Of a DNA stretch of 64,000 nt, positions 29,565 to 37,721 are shown one piece after another; within the stretch, counting starts at the first letter, position 1, and each line of letters begins with the position of its first letter. The notes beneath the pieces were generated by a model. That model saw only the letters and a list, made by a program, of their open reading frames with translations. It searched no databases and was not told the DNA's origin. Source of the DNA: PALSA-1006 sp041660815 (GTDB lineage Bacteria; Pseudomonadota; Gammaproteobacteria; Burkholderiales; Gallionellaceae); contig JBAZVN010000010.1 of assembly GCA_041660815.1 (NCBI GenBank), forward strand, positions 62,001 through 126,000. The letters run 5' to 3'. Both the position numbers and the translations under genes were made by a program.

Positions 29565-30386
29565 TCAAGTTGTTAGAAAAGCGAGCAAGTCGGCATTTAG
29601 TTTGGCTTTGTGCGTGCGGGCGAGCCCGTGAGGTGCGCCCGCATAGACTTTCAAGATCGCGTGTTTGATGATTTTTGATGTTGCAAGCGCCGAAGCGCCG
29701 ATAGGCACAATCTGGTCGTCGTCGCCGTGGATGATGAGTGTCGGTACGTCGAATTTTTTCAGGTCATCCGTAAAATTCGTCTCGGAAAATGCCTCGATGC
29801 AGTCGAGTTCATTCTTTAGTCCGCCCTGCATCCCCTGTAACCAGAACGCGTCGTGCACCCCTTGGCTGATCTTCGCCCCCGGCCTGTTAGCTCCGTAGAA
29901 CGGTGTCGTGAGGTCTTTGAAGAATTGCGAACGGTCAGCGGCAACACCGCTGCGGATTTTACTAAAAGTTTCGATTGCAAGCCCATCCGGATTGGTATCG
30001 GTCTTGAGCATCAATGGAGTCACAGAGCCTAGCAATACCGCCTTAGCGACGCGCGTGGTGCCGTGGCGACCGATATAACGTGCGACCTCTCCGCCGCCTG
30101 TGGAATGCCCCACCAGCGTGATGCCGGTCAGGTCGAGTTTTTCGATGAGCGCCGACAAGTCATCGGCGTAAGTGTCCATATCATTGCCGTCGTAGGGCTG
30201 GCTCGAACGGCCATGACCGCGCCTGTCGTGTGCGATGCAGCGATAACCGTTGGCGGCTAGAAATACCATCTGGCTTTCCCATGCATCGGCATTGAGCGGC
30301 CAGCCGTGGCAGAACACCACGGCTCGTCCCGTGCCCCAATCCTTGTAATAAATTTCCGTGCCGTCCTGCGTGGTGATCGAACTCAT
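29565..30386 (-). CDS. Alpha/beta hydrolase (non-heme chloroperoxidase/arylesterase-like)
   Basis: A 273-residue alpha/beta-fold hydrolase. The oxyanion loop is FCHGWPLNADAW, the nucleophile elbow GHSTGGGE, the acid loop IHGDDDQIVP and the catalytic His is in GAPHGLA. This arrangement is typical of the bacterial chloroperoxidase/perhydrolase/arylesterase subgroup, which hydrolyse esters and may form peracids. No signal peptide is visible, so it is cytoplasmic. It lies 58 bp upstream of the ferritin-like gene on the same strand and could share its transcript. Confidence 0.88.
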   Translation of the reverse strand: MSSITTQDGTEIYYKDWGTGRAVVFCHGWPLNADAWESQMVFLAANGYRCIAHDRRGHGRSSQPYDGNDMDTYADDLSALIEKLDLTGITLVGHSTGGGEVARYIGRHGTTRVAKAVLLGSVTPLMLKTDTNPDGLAIETFSKIRSGVAADRSQFFKDLTTPFYGANRPGAKISQGVHDAFWLQGMQGGLKNELDCIEAFSETNFTDDLKKFDVPTLIIHGDDDQIVPIGASALATSKIIKHAILKVYAGAPHGLARTHKAKLNADLLAFLTT

Positions 30387-30443
30387 TGTGTGCTCCCCAA
30401 GATATTATTCGACGGGCACAGTGCGCTGTCTGGCGCTTTCATT

Positions 30444-30494
30444 CTGTGCCCTAACACACATAAATTGACGTTTGCTATGTGTGTTAGGGCACAG
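30444..30494. repeat. Perfect 19-bp inverted repeat with 13-base loop
   Basis: The arms CTGTGCCCTAACACACATA (30444-30462) and TATGTGTGTTAGGGCACAG (30476-30494) are exact complements. The loop is AATTGACGTTTGC. It lies in the divergent space between the hydrolase and the HiPIP gene. There is no T-tract, so it is more likely an operator, a mobile palindromic unit or a stable RNA stem in the HiPIP leader than a terminator. Confidence 0.8.
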
Positions 30495-30559
30495 CAACGG
30501 GATGCGCGAGCAGACATCATTCGCCAAACTTGGAATTTTCCAGGCAACAGGAGAGCGAC

Positions 30560-30856
30560 CTGAAAAAAAACATCATCAACACAGCATCAATATCGCGCAG
30601 AGATGTGCTGCGCGGCACACTGGCCGTGGCTTGCAGCATGTTGCTGCCGCTCGCGCTTTCCAGTTCACCGGCAGTCGCTGCTGAAGCGGCCGCCAAAAAA
30701 ATGTCCAAGAATAGTGCGCGTTATACGGAACACGCAACGGGTGAAAAGAAATGCAGCGCATGCGCGAATTTCATCGCCGCATCGAATACCTGCAAGTTGG
30801 TGGAAGGGAAGGTCACCCCCGGTGGCGGATGTGCTTTGTGGGTCAAACAGGTTTGA
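30560..30856 (+). CDS. High-potential iron-sulfur protein (HiPIP), Tat-exported
   Basis: A periplasmic one-electron carrier of about 98 residues. A Tat signal (SISRRDVLRGTLAVACSML) is followed by a short mature domain with four cluster cysteines: CSACANFIAASNTC and GGGCALW, in the HiPIP spacing Cys-x2-Cys-x9-Cys-x12-Cys. I place the start at a CTG (30560) because AGGAG lies six bases before it and the protein then opens MKKNIINTAS, a normal Tat leader. The alternative TTG at 30530 has no ribosome site. HiPIPs pass electrons to terminal oxidases or reaction centres and occur in iron oxidisers. Confidence 0.85.
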   Translation: MKKNIINTASISRRDVLRGTLAVACSMLLPLALSSSPAVAAEAAAKKMSKNSARYTEHATGEKKCSACANFIAASNTCKLVEGKVTPGGGCALWVKQV

Positions 30857-30911
30857 GGTATAGTGTTTGCATGGCTTTAAACTGGCTCTGCTCTTCACTT
30901 GGGGTGATCTA

Positions 30912-31097
30912 ATGTACGTGATTGGTCATCAAAACATAGGCATGAATATCGCAGCCGTGTTTGTCGCAGGCTAACTGCAATTTTTCCAGATAGAAGTGGT
31001 AGTCAGGATCAGCACAAAATATCTCACTACGATTGTTGCCGCACAGAATGGCATGCTACGGTTGGCTTGGAATCACAAACCTAGGTAAGCGTGCCAT
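30912..31097 (-). pseudogene. REP-associated tyrosine transposase (RAYT) fragment
   Basis: Read leftwards from an ATG at 31097 the sequence gives MARLPRFVIPSQP, a TAG where the family has Gln, then HAILCGNNRSEIF and finally IHAYVLMTNHVH before another stop. This is the N-terminal third of a Y1/IS200-like RAYT transposase, including the HxH metal motif, but the gene is broken by an internal stop and lacks the catalytic Tyr region. It overlaps the end of a second transposase fragment. It is certainly non-functional. Confidence 0.8.
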
Positions 31098-31362
31098 TTT
31101 TCATTCCCAATTTATATGGAAGTGGCAGTGTATCGTTCCCAATAAAAAAATCAATGGAGTCTGACCCATTGATTTTTAGGCTGAACACTAATTCCTGCGC
31201 CGGTTTGCCGGTGCGTTTGAGAAACCCGATTCGCTTTATTCTTGTGTTCATCCCGGTTCGCGTCCACAAGTCGGGAAATAGGCTGTCTACCAAACATCCT
31301 TTATCTCGTAATAGATGCCCTATAAATTCTGGAAATGGGTTTGCATCTGTGCCATGATTCAT
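31081..31362 (-). pseudogene. IS4-like transposase N-terminal fragment
   Basis: An open frame with AGGAG upstream of the ATG at 31362 encodes about 93 residues. The segment FPDLWTRTGMNTRIKRIGFLKRTGKPAQELVF resembles the start of IS4-type transposases that read MNTxLKRxGFxKRSGxP. Homology stops soon after, where the frame runs into a REP hairpin and then the RAYT fragment. No DDE residues remain. The family call is from memory of the motif and is moderate. Confidence 0.5.
31146..31177. repeat. REP-like hairpin at the transposase junction
   Basis: A 12-bp perfect inverted repeat, AAAAATCAATGG and CCATTGATTTTT, encloses AGTCTGAC. GGTCAGACTCCATTGATT-like sequences commonly accompany RAYT genes in Proteobacteria, which fits the RAYT fragment directly beside it. 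It marks the likely insertion boundary inside the older IS fragment. Confidence 0.65.
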
Positions 31363-31516
31363 GGCGGTCTCCTGAGTTGTTTTGGATGTTTGCAAGATAG
31401 CCATTATTATACTCTTTGCGAAACGTTATTTATTAATTTAATCAATAAGTTAATATAATTTTTCTGGTGAATTTGAACCCCGAAACGTTATATCTTATTA
31501 TTCATGGGAGAAGCAA

Positions 31517-32314
31517 ATGCGTATACAAAGATTACTCGTCATGGCAATTTTTTGCCTGTTTTCTTTGAATTTAGCCGCAGATGAGATTTCCGCGAATCGT
31601 TTGGAGCGCATTAAAACAAACAAAATTATGCGGGTGTGCATCTGGCCCGACTATTACGGCATCACCTACCGCAACCCGAAAACACAGCAGCTCTCCGGCA
31701 TCGATATTGATATGGCCAACGAGTTCGGCAAGGACCTGGGCGTTGTAGTCCAGTTCGTTGACAGCTCCTTCTCCAAACTGATCAACGATGTAACTCAGGA
31801 CCAGTGCGACATTGCCATGTTCGCTATCGGCATCACTCCCGTGCGCATGGAAATGCTGCGCTTCACTCAACCTCACCTTGCCAGCGATATCTTTGCGATC
31901 ACCACCAAGACTAACCGGCGCATAAAGGCTTGGGAGGATATAGACAAGGCGGGCTCGGTGGTGGCTGTCGCCAAAGGTACTCTGCACGAACCGGTCATGA
32001 AAGAAAAGCTCAAGGCCGCAAAGTTGCTTGTTCTCGATACCCCTTCGGCGCGCGAACAGGAAGTCGAGTCCGGGCGCGCTGATGTCTTTATGACCGACTA
32101 TCCCTACAGCCAACGCTTTCTGGTGAATGCAGACTGGGCGCGGCTGATCTCTTCACCCGGCGTTTATCACATCACGCCCTATGCGTACGCCATGAAACCC
32201 GGCGACGATATTTGGCATGCACGCGCCGAACGTTTCGTGAGCGATATAAAGCGCGATGGCCGTTTGATCGCTTCCGCAAAAAAGCACAAGCTCGATCCTA
32301 TTATCACTAAATAA
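31517..32314 (+). CDS. Periplasmic solute-binding protein (bacterial PBPb/SBP_bac_3 family)
   Basis: A 265-residue protein with a signal peptide (MRIQRLLVMAIFCLFSLNLA) and a family-3 solute-binding domain. The landmarks are GIDIDMANEFGKDLG, the CDIAMFAIGITPVRMEMLRFTQPH segment (conserved polar-ligand region) and ADVFMTDYPYSQRF. Such proteins bind polar amino acids or similar ligands. No ABC permease or ATPase is adjacent; instead the GGDEF-EAL gene starts 12 bp after its stop. It more likely serves as a sensory ligand receptor feeding that protein than as part of a transporter. Confidence 0.85.
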   Translation: MRIQRLLVMAIFCLFSLNLAADEISANRLERIKTNKIMRVCIWPDYYGITYRNPKTQQLSGIDIDMANEFGKDLGVVVQFVDSSFSKLINDVTQDQCDIAMFAIGITPVRMEMLRFTQPHLASDIFAITTKTNRRIKAWEDIDKAGSVVAVAKGTLHEPVMKEKLKAAKLLVLDTPSAREQEVESGRADVFMTDYPYSQRFLVNADWARLISSPGVYHITPYAYAMKPGDDIWHARAERFVSDIKRDGRLIASAKKHKLDPIITK

Positions 32315-32326
32315 TTCTGCCCAAGC

Positions 32327-34960
32327 ATGCGCCAAATATTTTTCTGGGCCACGTTGCTGTTTTTTTCAGCCATGCTCGGACTCGGTGCGTTTGTCTCTTG
32401 GCGTCTGCATGCCTCCGCTATCGCCAACGGTCTTGAAATTTCGGAGATGCATACGCGCAGTTTCGAAGACTTTTTAACGCAAAATATACGTATTGTCGAA
32501 CTGGCGGTTACCAACTCGATCCCTCAGGAACCCGGGCCTGCCAGCCTGCGCAACATCAAGAGTGCGTTCATAAAAACCCTGCATCAAACGCCCATCATGC
32601 GCTCGATGTCCCTGCTCGACGAGCACGGAAAAATCATCGTTAGCTCCAATCCGGCTAACATCGGTTTGAGGGTGACGACAGAAGAATATCTTCCGATCGG
32701 AAATCCGCAGCAACAGCTCTTGCGTATTGGACACCCTTGGGCGGGACGGGACTTTGCCGGCGGCAGGGAAACCACACCCCAAGAGCCAGTCGGTGCCGAA
32801 GAACAAAGCTTCATCCCCATAAAGCAGTCATTGATGCTCGGGGATCGCCACATAACAGTGCTCGTGGCTCTCAATCCTGACTACGTGGTAAACCACATGC
32901 AGCACAAGATCGACGCGAACGACGGAGGCGCGGAGGTTATTCTTTACGACGGCACACTCCTGATCGACTCCGACCCCTCGTCCCGCGCGGGAATATTGAG
33001 CGATGATGTCATACGCGGCTTCCATCTCTCTGAAATTGAATCGGGACGATATGAAAAAGATCTGGGCACTGGGGAAAAGGATCTGATCTCCTTCCGGGCT
33101 TCGCGCCTATACCCGATTGTTGTGGTCACACACATCCATCGCGAGCATGCCCTGCAGCAGTGGCTGTCCGAAGTCAAAACCCTGCTTGCCGTGGTTATTC
33201 CCGCATTGCTGTCGGTTAGTCTGATTTCTTTTGCCTACTATCGCCGCCAAAACCAGATTGCCGAGCAGCGCATTGAATCCGAACGAATCCAGCGAATTAA
33301 CGCCACCGTGTTTGACGCCAGCGCCGAATCGATCACCATCACGGATGCCAACACCAATATCATTTCGGTAAACAACGCATTTGTTCGTAACACCGGCTTT
33401 TTGCCCGAAGAAGTCATAGGGCGTAACCCGCGCATCCTGTCATCCGGCCAACAGGACAAAGGTTTCTATCGGCATATGTGGGCAAAGCTCTTGAAGGAGG
33501 GTTTTTGGGAGGGCGAACTCATCAATCGCAACAAGGATGGCAAGCTTCGCAACGTCCATTTGTCGATTTCCGCCTCGCGCGACAGCGCGGGAACTCTTCA
33601 GCATTATATTGGTGTCACCGCCGATATCACCGAGCGCAAGCGGTCTGAAACTGAAATTCACAATCTTGCCTTCTACGACACGCTGACCAGCCTGCCCAAC
33701 CGGCGCATGCTGATAGACAGGCTGAAAGCCTCGCTGTCCGCTTCGGCGCGCAACCAGCATTTCGGCGGCTTATTGTTTGTCGACATGGACAACTTTAAAA
33801 CGCTCAACGATACCCTTGGCCATGAATACGGCGATCTGTTGTTGATTGAGGTGGCCAAGCGTATTAAATCTTGCGTTCGCGAAATGGATACAGTTGCACG
33901 TGTGGGGGGCGATGATTTTATCGTGCTTCTTGAGGATGTCGATGCAAACATCGGGCACGCCTCACAGAAGATTGCCCTCATCGCCGAAAAAATACGCGCT
34001 TCCCTCACTGCGACCTACCAGCTGAATAACAATGAATACCTCATTTCCTCCAGTATCGGCGTCAGTATTTTTCACGGCGAAGAGCTTACGATCAACGATC
34101 TGCTCAAACACGCCGAAATGGCGATGTACCGCGCCAAAGAGTCGGGGCGCAATGCTGTGTGCTTATTCGACCCCGCGATGCAACTGGCGACTGAAGCACG
34201 CGCCGCGTTGGAAGCGGATTTGCGCCGTGCAGTGCAAGGCCAACAATTGCAACTGTATTACCAGATTCAAGTGGACAACGACCGCAATCCGATTGGGGCG
34301 GAAGCACTGGTGCGCTGGATTCATCCCGCGCGCGGCATGATTTCTCCCGCCCAGTTCATTCCGCTTGCGGAGGAAAGCTCGCTGATTCTCGATATAGGCG
34401 AATGGGTGCTGGATACCGCCTGCCGGCAACTTGCGGCTTGGTCCAAGATGGAGCGCACCCGCCACTTTGTGCTGGCCGTCAACGTAAGCGGGCGACAATT
34501 TAAACAGGCCGATTTCGTTAAAAAGGTAGCCGGTATTTTGCATGCCCACGGGGTGGACGCCTCACGTTTAAAGCTGGAGCTGACCGAAAGCGTGGTTCTA
34601 AATGACGTCACCGATGTGGTTCGCAAAATGCATGCATTAAAAGCGCTCAGGGTACGTTTGTCGATGGATGATTTCGGCACCGGCTATTCATCGCTGTCCA
34701 ATCTGAAGCAATTGCCGCTGGACCAGATAAAAATTGACCAGAGCTTTGTACGCGACATGACGTTCGACCAAAATGATGTGGTGATGGTGCAAACCATCAT
34801 CGACATGGCAAAGAACTTCCGCCTGAACGTCATCGCCGAAGGAGTGGAAACCGAAGCGCAGCAACTGCTGCTAAAAGAATTGGGTTGCATGGCTTATCAG
34901 GGCTACCTCTTTAGCAAGCCCGTTCCGATTGAACAGTTTGAGGCGTTACTTAAAAACTAA
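32327..34960 (+). CDS. Membrane GGDEF-EAL protein with periplasmic sensor and PAS domain
   Basis: An 877-residue c-di-GMP enzyme. TM1 is at about residues 5-24, a periplasmic sensor of about 260 residues follows, then TM2 near 287-307, a PAS domain (NATVFDASAESITITDAN onward), GGDEF and EAL. The cyclase motif reads RVGGDDFIVLLED with an RxxD inhibitory site (REMD) five residues before it. The EAL domain keeps EALVRW, ELTES, DDFGTGYSS and KIDQSFV, so phosphodiesterase activity is plausible too. It is coupled to the binding protein gene upstream. Net activity cannot be told from sequence. Confidence 0.9.
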   Translation: MRQIFFWATLLFFSAMLGLGAFVSWRLHASAIANGLEISEMHTRSFEDFLTQNIRIVELAVTNSIPQEPGPASLRNIKSAFIKTLHQTPIMRSMSLLDEHGKIIVSSNPANIGLRVTTEEYLPIGNPQQQLLRIGHPWAGRDFAGGRETTPQEPVGAEEQSFIPIKQSLMLGDRHITVLVALNPDYVVNHMQHKIDANDGGAEVILYDGTLLIDSDPSSRAGILSDDVIRGFHLSEIESGRYEKDLGTGEKDLISFRASRLYPIVVVTHIHREHALQQWLSEVKTLLAVVIPALLSVSLISFAYYRRQNQIAEQRIESERIQRINATVFDASAESITITDANTNIISVNNAFVRNTGFLPEEVIGRNPRILSSGQQDKGFYRHMWAKLLKEGFWEGELINRNKDGKLRNVHLSISASRDSAGTLQHYIGVTADITERKRSETEIHNLAFYDTLTSLPNRRMLIDRLKASLSASARNQHFGGLLFVDMDNFKTLNDTLGHEYGDLLLIEVAKRIKSCVREMDTVARVGGDDFIVLLEDVDANIGHASQKIALIAEKIRASLTATYQLNNNEYLISSSIGVSIFHGEELTINDLLKHAEMAMYRAKESGRNAVCLFDPAMQLATEARAALEADLRRAVQGQQLQLYYQIQVDNDRNPIGAEALVRWIHPARGMISPAQFIPLAEESSLILDIGEWVLDTACRQLAAWSKMERTRHFVLAVNVSGRQFKQADFVKKVAGILHAHGVDASRLKLELTESVVLNDVTDVVRKMHALKALRVRLSMDDFGTGYSSLSNLKQLPLDQIKIDQSFVRDMTFDQNDVVMVQTIIDMAKNFRLNVIAEGVETEAQQLLLKELGCMAYQGYLFSKPVPIEQFEALLKN

Positions 34961-35144
34961 GCACAACTCAATGATTTAATTTATTAAATTTACTTCCTGA
35001 TTTTCCGCGTTATTAAGCTCACCCGAAGCAATTATTGAGTGCAAACGGAAAAATCGAGGATGCATGTGGTTTAACTCGATATACTTTTCCACTTTTAATT
35101 TTTCAGAAACTGCATGATCAGATTTACTTCAAACAAGCGGTAAA

Positions 35145-36986
35145 ATGTCCCGACTCACCACACCGATTACTCAAATGACCGTCCCTCTGTCTCAAAAAAT
35201 CCTCAACGATACTTTTGGTTACACCACTTTTCGCGGCGCACAGCAGTCAATTGTTGAGCACGTTGCGGCAGGCGGTGATGCCTTGGTATTGATGCCGACG
35301 GGTGGCGGAAAATCTCTTTGTTATCAAATACCTGCGTTATTAAGAAGCGGGGTTGGTGTTGTTGTATCGCCGTTGATCGCGCTGATGCAGGATCAGGTGG
35401 ATGCGCTTAAGCAGTTGGGGGTGTCTGCCGCGTTTTTGAATTCCAGTCTGGATGCGACGACTTCGCGCGAGGTGGTGCGGCAATTGATGCGCGGCGAAAT
35501 AAAGCTGTTGTATGTGGCACCGGAACGGCTGGTGATGGAAGGATTTTTGGAGTTGCTGGAGAAGCTGCGGGACGAAAATAAGTTGGCGCTATTCGCCATC
35601 GATGAAGCGCACTGTGTGTCGCAATGGGGGCATGATTTTCGCCCCGAGTATCGCGCTTTAACCATCCTGCATGAACGTTTTCCCGAGGTGCCGCGCATCG
35701 CGCTGACGGCTACCGCCGATGCGCCCACGCGACGTGAAATTATTGAACGTTTACAGTTGGAGCATGCACAACAATTCGTGTCGAGCTTTGACCGTCCCAA
35801 CATCCGTTATCGCATCACGCAAAAGAATAATGCAAAACAACAATTGCAAACTTTTCTGGAAGCCGAGCATCCCAACGATGCGGGCATTGTGTATTGCTTG
35901 TCGCGCAAGAAAGTGGATGAAACGGCGGCTTGGTTGAAGGAGCAGGGCTGGGATGCGTTACCGTATCACGCGGGAATGGATGCGGCTTCGCGTCAAAAAA
36001 ATCAGAGCCGATTCTTGCGTGAAGAGGGCGTGATTATGGTGGCCACGGTGGCCTTTGGCATGGGCATCGACAAACCCAACGTGCGCTTTGTGGCGCATCT
36101 GGATTTGCCGAAAAGTATGGAGGGGTATTATCAGGAAACCGGTAGGGCAGGTCGAGACGGTTTGCCCGCCAATGCCTGGATGACCTTTGGCGTGGGTGAT
36201 GTTATTTCGATGCGGCAGATGCTGTTGTCCGGTGAAGCGCCGGAAGAGCGCAAGCGGGTGGAGTTGCAAAAACTGGATGCCCTGCTGGGCTTTTGCGAGT
36301 CTACCGAATGTCGTCATCAGACTATTTTGAGATATTTTGGCGAGGAGTATCCGGGGCATTGCCAGGAATGTGATAACTGTCTTGAGCCGGTGCAAAAGTG
36401 GAATGCGACACAGGCCGCGCAGATGGCGATGTCTTGCGTGTATCGCACCGGGCAACGCTTTGGTGTCATGCATTTGATCGATGTGTTGCTGGGAAAAGAC
36501 ACTGCCAAAATTAAGCAATTTAATCATCAGCAACTGTCGGTGTTTGGCATCGGCAAAGAATTGGCACAGGGGCAATGGAGCAGTGTGTACCGGCAACTGG
36601 TGGCGGGTGGTTTGCTGGAGGCAGATATTGAAGCGTATGGCGGATTAAAGCTGACCGAAATTTCGCGCCCGGTGTTGCGCGGGGAGCAGGAAGTCTGGAT
36701 GCGTCAAGATGCGGAAAAGATAAAGCGTCCCAAAGTAGCGGGGCGCAAGTCGGCATTTTCCGGCAATGAAGATCCGTTGTGGCAAGCGCTCAAGTCCAAG
36801 CGCATGGAACTTGCCCGCGAACAGGGCGTGCCGCCGTACGTGATTTTTCACGATGCAACGCTGCTGGAAATTATGCAGCAGCGTCCCGGCAGTTTGCCGG
36901 AGATGGCGCGTATCAGCGGAGTTGGGCAGGCCAAGTTGAGCAAATACGGCGATGCTTTTTTGCAGGTGTTGGAGGAAATGGCTTGA
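35145..36986 (+). CDS. recQ: ATP-dependent DNA helicase RecQ
   Basis: A 613-residue 3'-5' helicase of the RecQ family acting in recombination and replication repair. Walker A is MPTGGGKSLCYQIPA, the DEAH box FAIDEAHCVSQWGHDFRPEY, motif VI is YQETGRAGRDG. A zinc site (CRHQTILRYF and HCQECDNC), a winged helix and a C-terminal HRDC domain (LPEMARISGVGQAKLSKYG) complete the full-length architecture. It stands alone; its stop lies inside the palindromic operator of the toxin-antitoxin genes downstream. The 184 bp before it shows no other feature. Confidence 0.96.
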   Translation: MSRLTTPITQMTVPLSQKILNDTFGYTTFRGAQQSIVEHVAAGGDALVLMPTGGGKSLCYQIPALLRSGVGVVVSPLIALMQDQVDALKQLGVSAAFLNSSLDATTSREVVRQLMRGEIKLLYVAPERLVMEGFLELLEKLRDENKLALFAIDEAHCVSQWGHDFRPEYRALTILHERFPEVPRIALTATADAPTRREIIERLQLEHAQQFVSSFDRPNIRYRITQKNNAKQQLQTFLEAEHPNDAGIVYCLSRKKVDETAAWLKEQGWDALPYHAGMDAASRQKNQSRFLREEGVIMVATVAFGMGIDKPNVRFVAHLDLPKSMEGYYQETGRAGRDGLPANAWMTFGVGDVISMRQMLLSGEAPEERKRVELQKLDALLGFCESTECRHQTILRYFGEEYPGHCQECDNCLEPVQKWNATQAAQMAMSCVYRTGQRFGVMHLIDVLLGKDTAKIKQFNHQQLSVFGIGKELAQGQWSSVYRQLVAGGLLEADIEAYGGLKLTEISRPVLRGEQEVWMRQDAEKIKRPKVAGRKSAFSGNEDPLWQALKSKRMELAREQGVPPYVIFHDATLLEIMQQRPGSLPEMARISGVGQAKLSKYGDAFLQVLEEMA

Positions 36987-37010
36987 ATGTAGTAACATGG
37001 CTACATTCAA
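36983..37010 (+). promoter_or_regulatory. Palindromic operator before the phd-type antitoxin gene
   Basis: TTGAATGTAG and CTACATTCAA form an exact 10-bp inverted repeat around TAACATGG. It lies 18 bp upstream of the antitoxin start and overlaps the recQ stop codon. Phd/YefM antitoxins repress their own operons by binding such palindromes, so this is the likely autoregulatory site. Binding itself is inferred. Confidence 0.65.
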
Positions 37011-37028
37011 TATGCGGAGGTTTTCATC

Positions 37029-37283
37029 ATGATTACAACTTTGTCCAGTCGTGAATTTAATCAACGTGCCAGCGATGCCAAACGTGCTGCCAATGAAGGA
37101 CCGGTGTTCATTACTGACCGTGGTAAGCCTGCGCATGTATTGTTGAGTATGGATGATTACCGGAAGTTAACCGGCGCACAGCAAAAAATCGCAGATCTGC
37201 TGGCTTCGCCGAGTGCGGAGGAGTTGGTAGAGTTTGATTTACCCGAGTTGCGTGATGTAGCCCGCGCAGCCAGTTTTGAATGA
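37029..37283 (+). CDS. Type II antitoxin, Phd/YefM family
   Basis: An 84-residue antitoxin. The N-terminal DNA-binding fold reads SSREFNQRASDAKRAANEGPVFITDRGKPAHVLL, the classic Phd/YefM pattern. The acidic C-terminal tail (SAEELVEFDLPELRDVARA) would wrap the toxin. A GCGGAGG site precedes the ATG. Its stop overlaps the toxin start (ATGA), giving translational coupling, and an exact palindrome upstream suggests autorepression. Confidence 0.92.
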   Translation: MITTLSSREFNQRASDAKRAANEGPVFITDRGKPAHVLLSMDDYRKLTGAQQKIADLLASPSAEELVEFDLPELRDVARAASFE

Positions 37284-37711
37284 TGTTTATTCTCGATACA
37301 AATGTAGTTTCCGAACTCAGAAAAGTGCGTCTCGGCAAGGCGGACAAGTGTGTGTCACTATGGGCGGATAGTGTGGACGTTGCAGATTTATACCTGTCTG
37401 TTATCACGGTGCAAGAGCTGGAAATTGGAGTGCAACTTATCGAGCGGCGCGATGTGGCACAGGGGGCGATTCTGCGGGGATGGTTGAATAATCAAGTGCT
37501 CCCCGCTTTCGCGGGACGCATTTTGCCGATTGATGCGAATATTGCGCAACGCAGTGCAAGTTTCCATGTGCCCGATCCGCAACCTGTGCGTGATAGCTTG
37601 ATTGCCGCGACGGCGCTGATTCACGGAATGACTGTGGTGACGCGCAATGTGGCCGACTTTCAAATGCCGGGAGTTTCCTTGCTGAACCCCTGGACTTGGG
37701 GAAGTAAATAA
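37280..37711 (+). CDS. PIN-domain toxin (VapC/FitB-like ribonuclease)
   Basis: A 143-residue PIN-domain RNase. The metal-binding acids are in FILDTNVVSELRK (Asp), TVQELEIGVQL (Glu), PVRDSLIAATAL (Asp) and TRNVADFQMPG (Asp). The opening LDTNVVSELRK is typical of the FitB branch. It is the toxin of the pair with the Phd-like antitoxin, whose gene it overlaps by four bases. Two successive ATGs (37280 and 37283) are possible starts. Target RNA unknown. Confidence 0.92.
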   Translation: MMFILDTNVVSELRKVRLGKADKCVSLWADSVDVADLYLSVITVQELEIGVQLIERRDVAQGAILRGWLNNQVLPAFAGRILPIDANIAQRSASFHVPDPQPVRDSLIAATALIHGMTVVTRNVADFQMPGVSLLNPWTWGSK

Positions 37712-37721
37712 TAGGCGCTCT

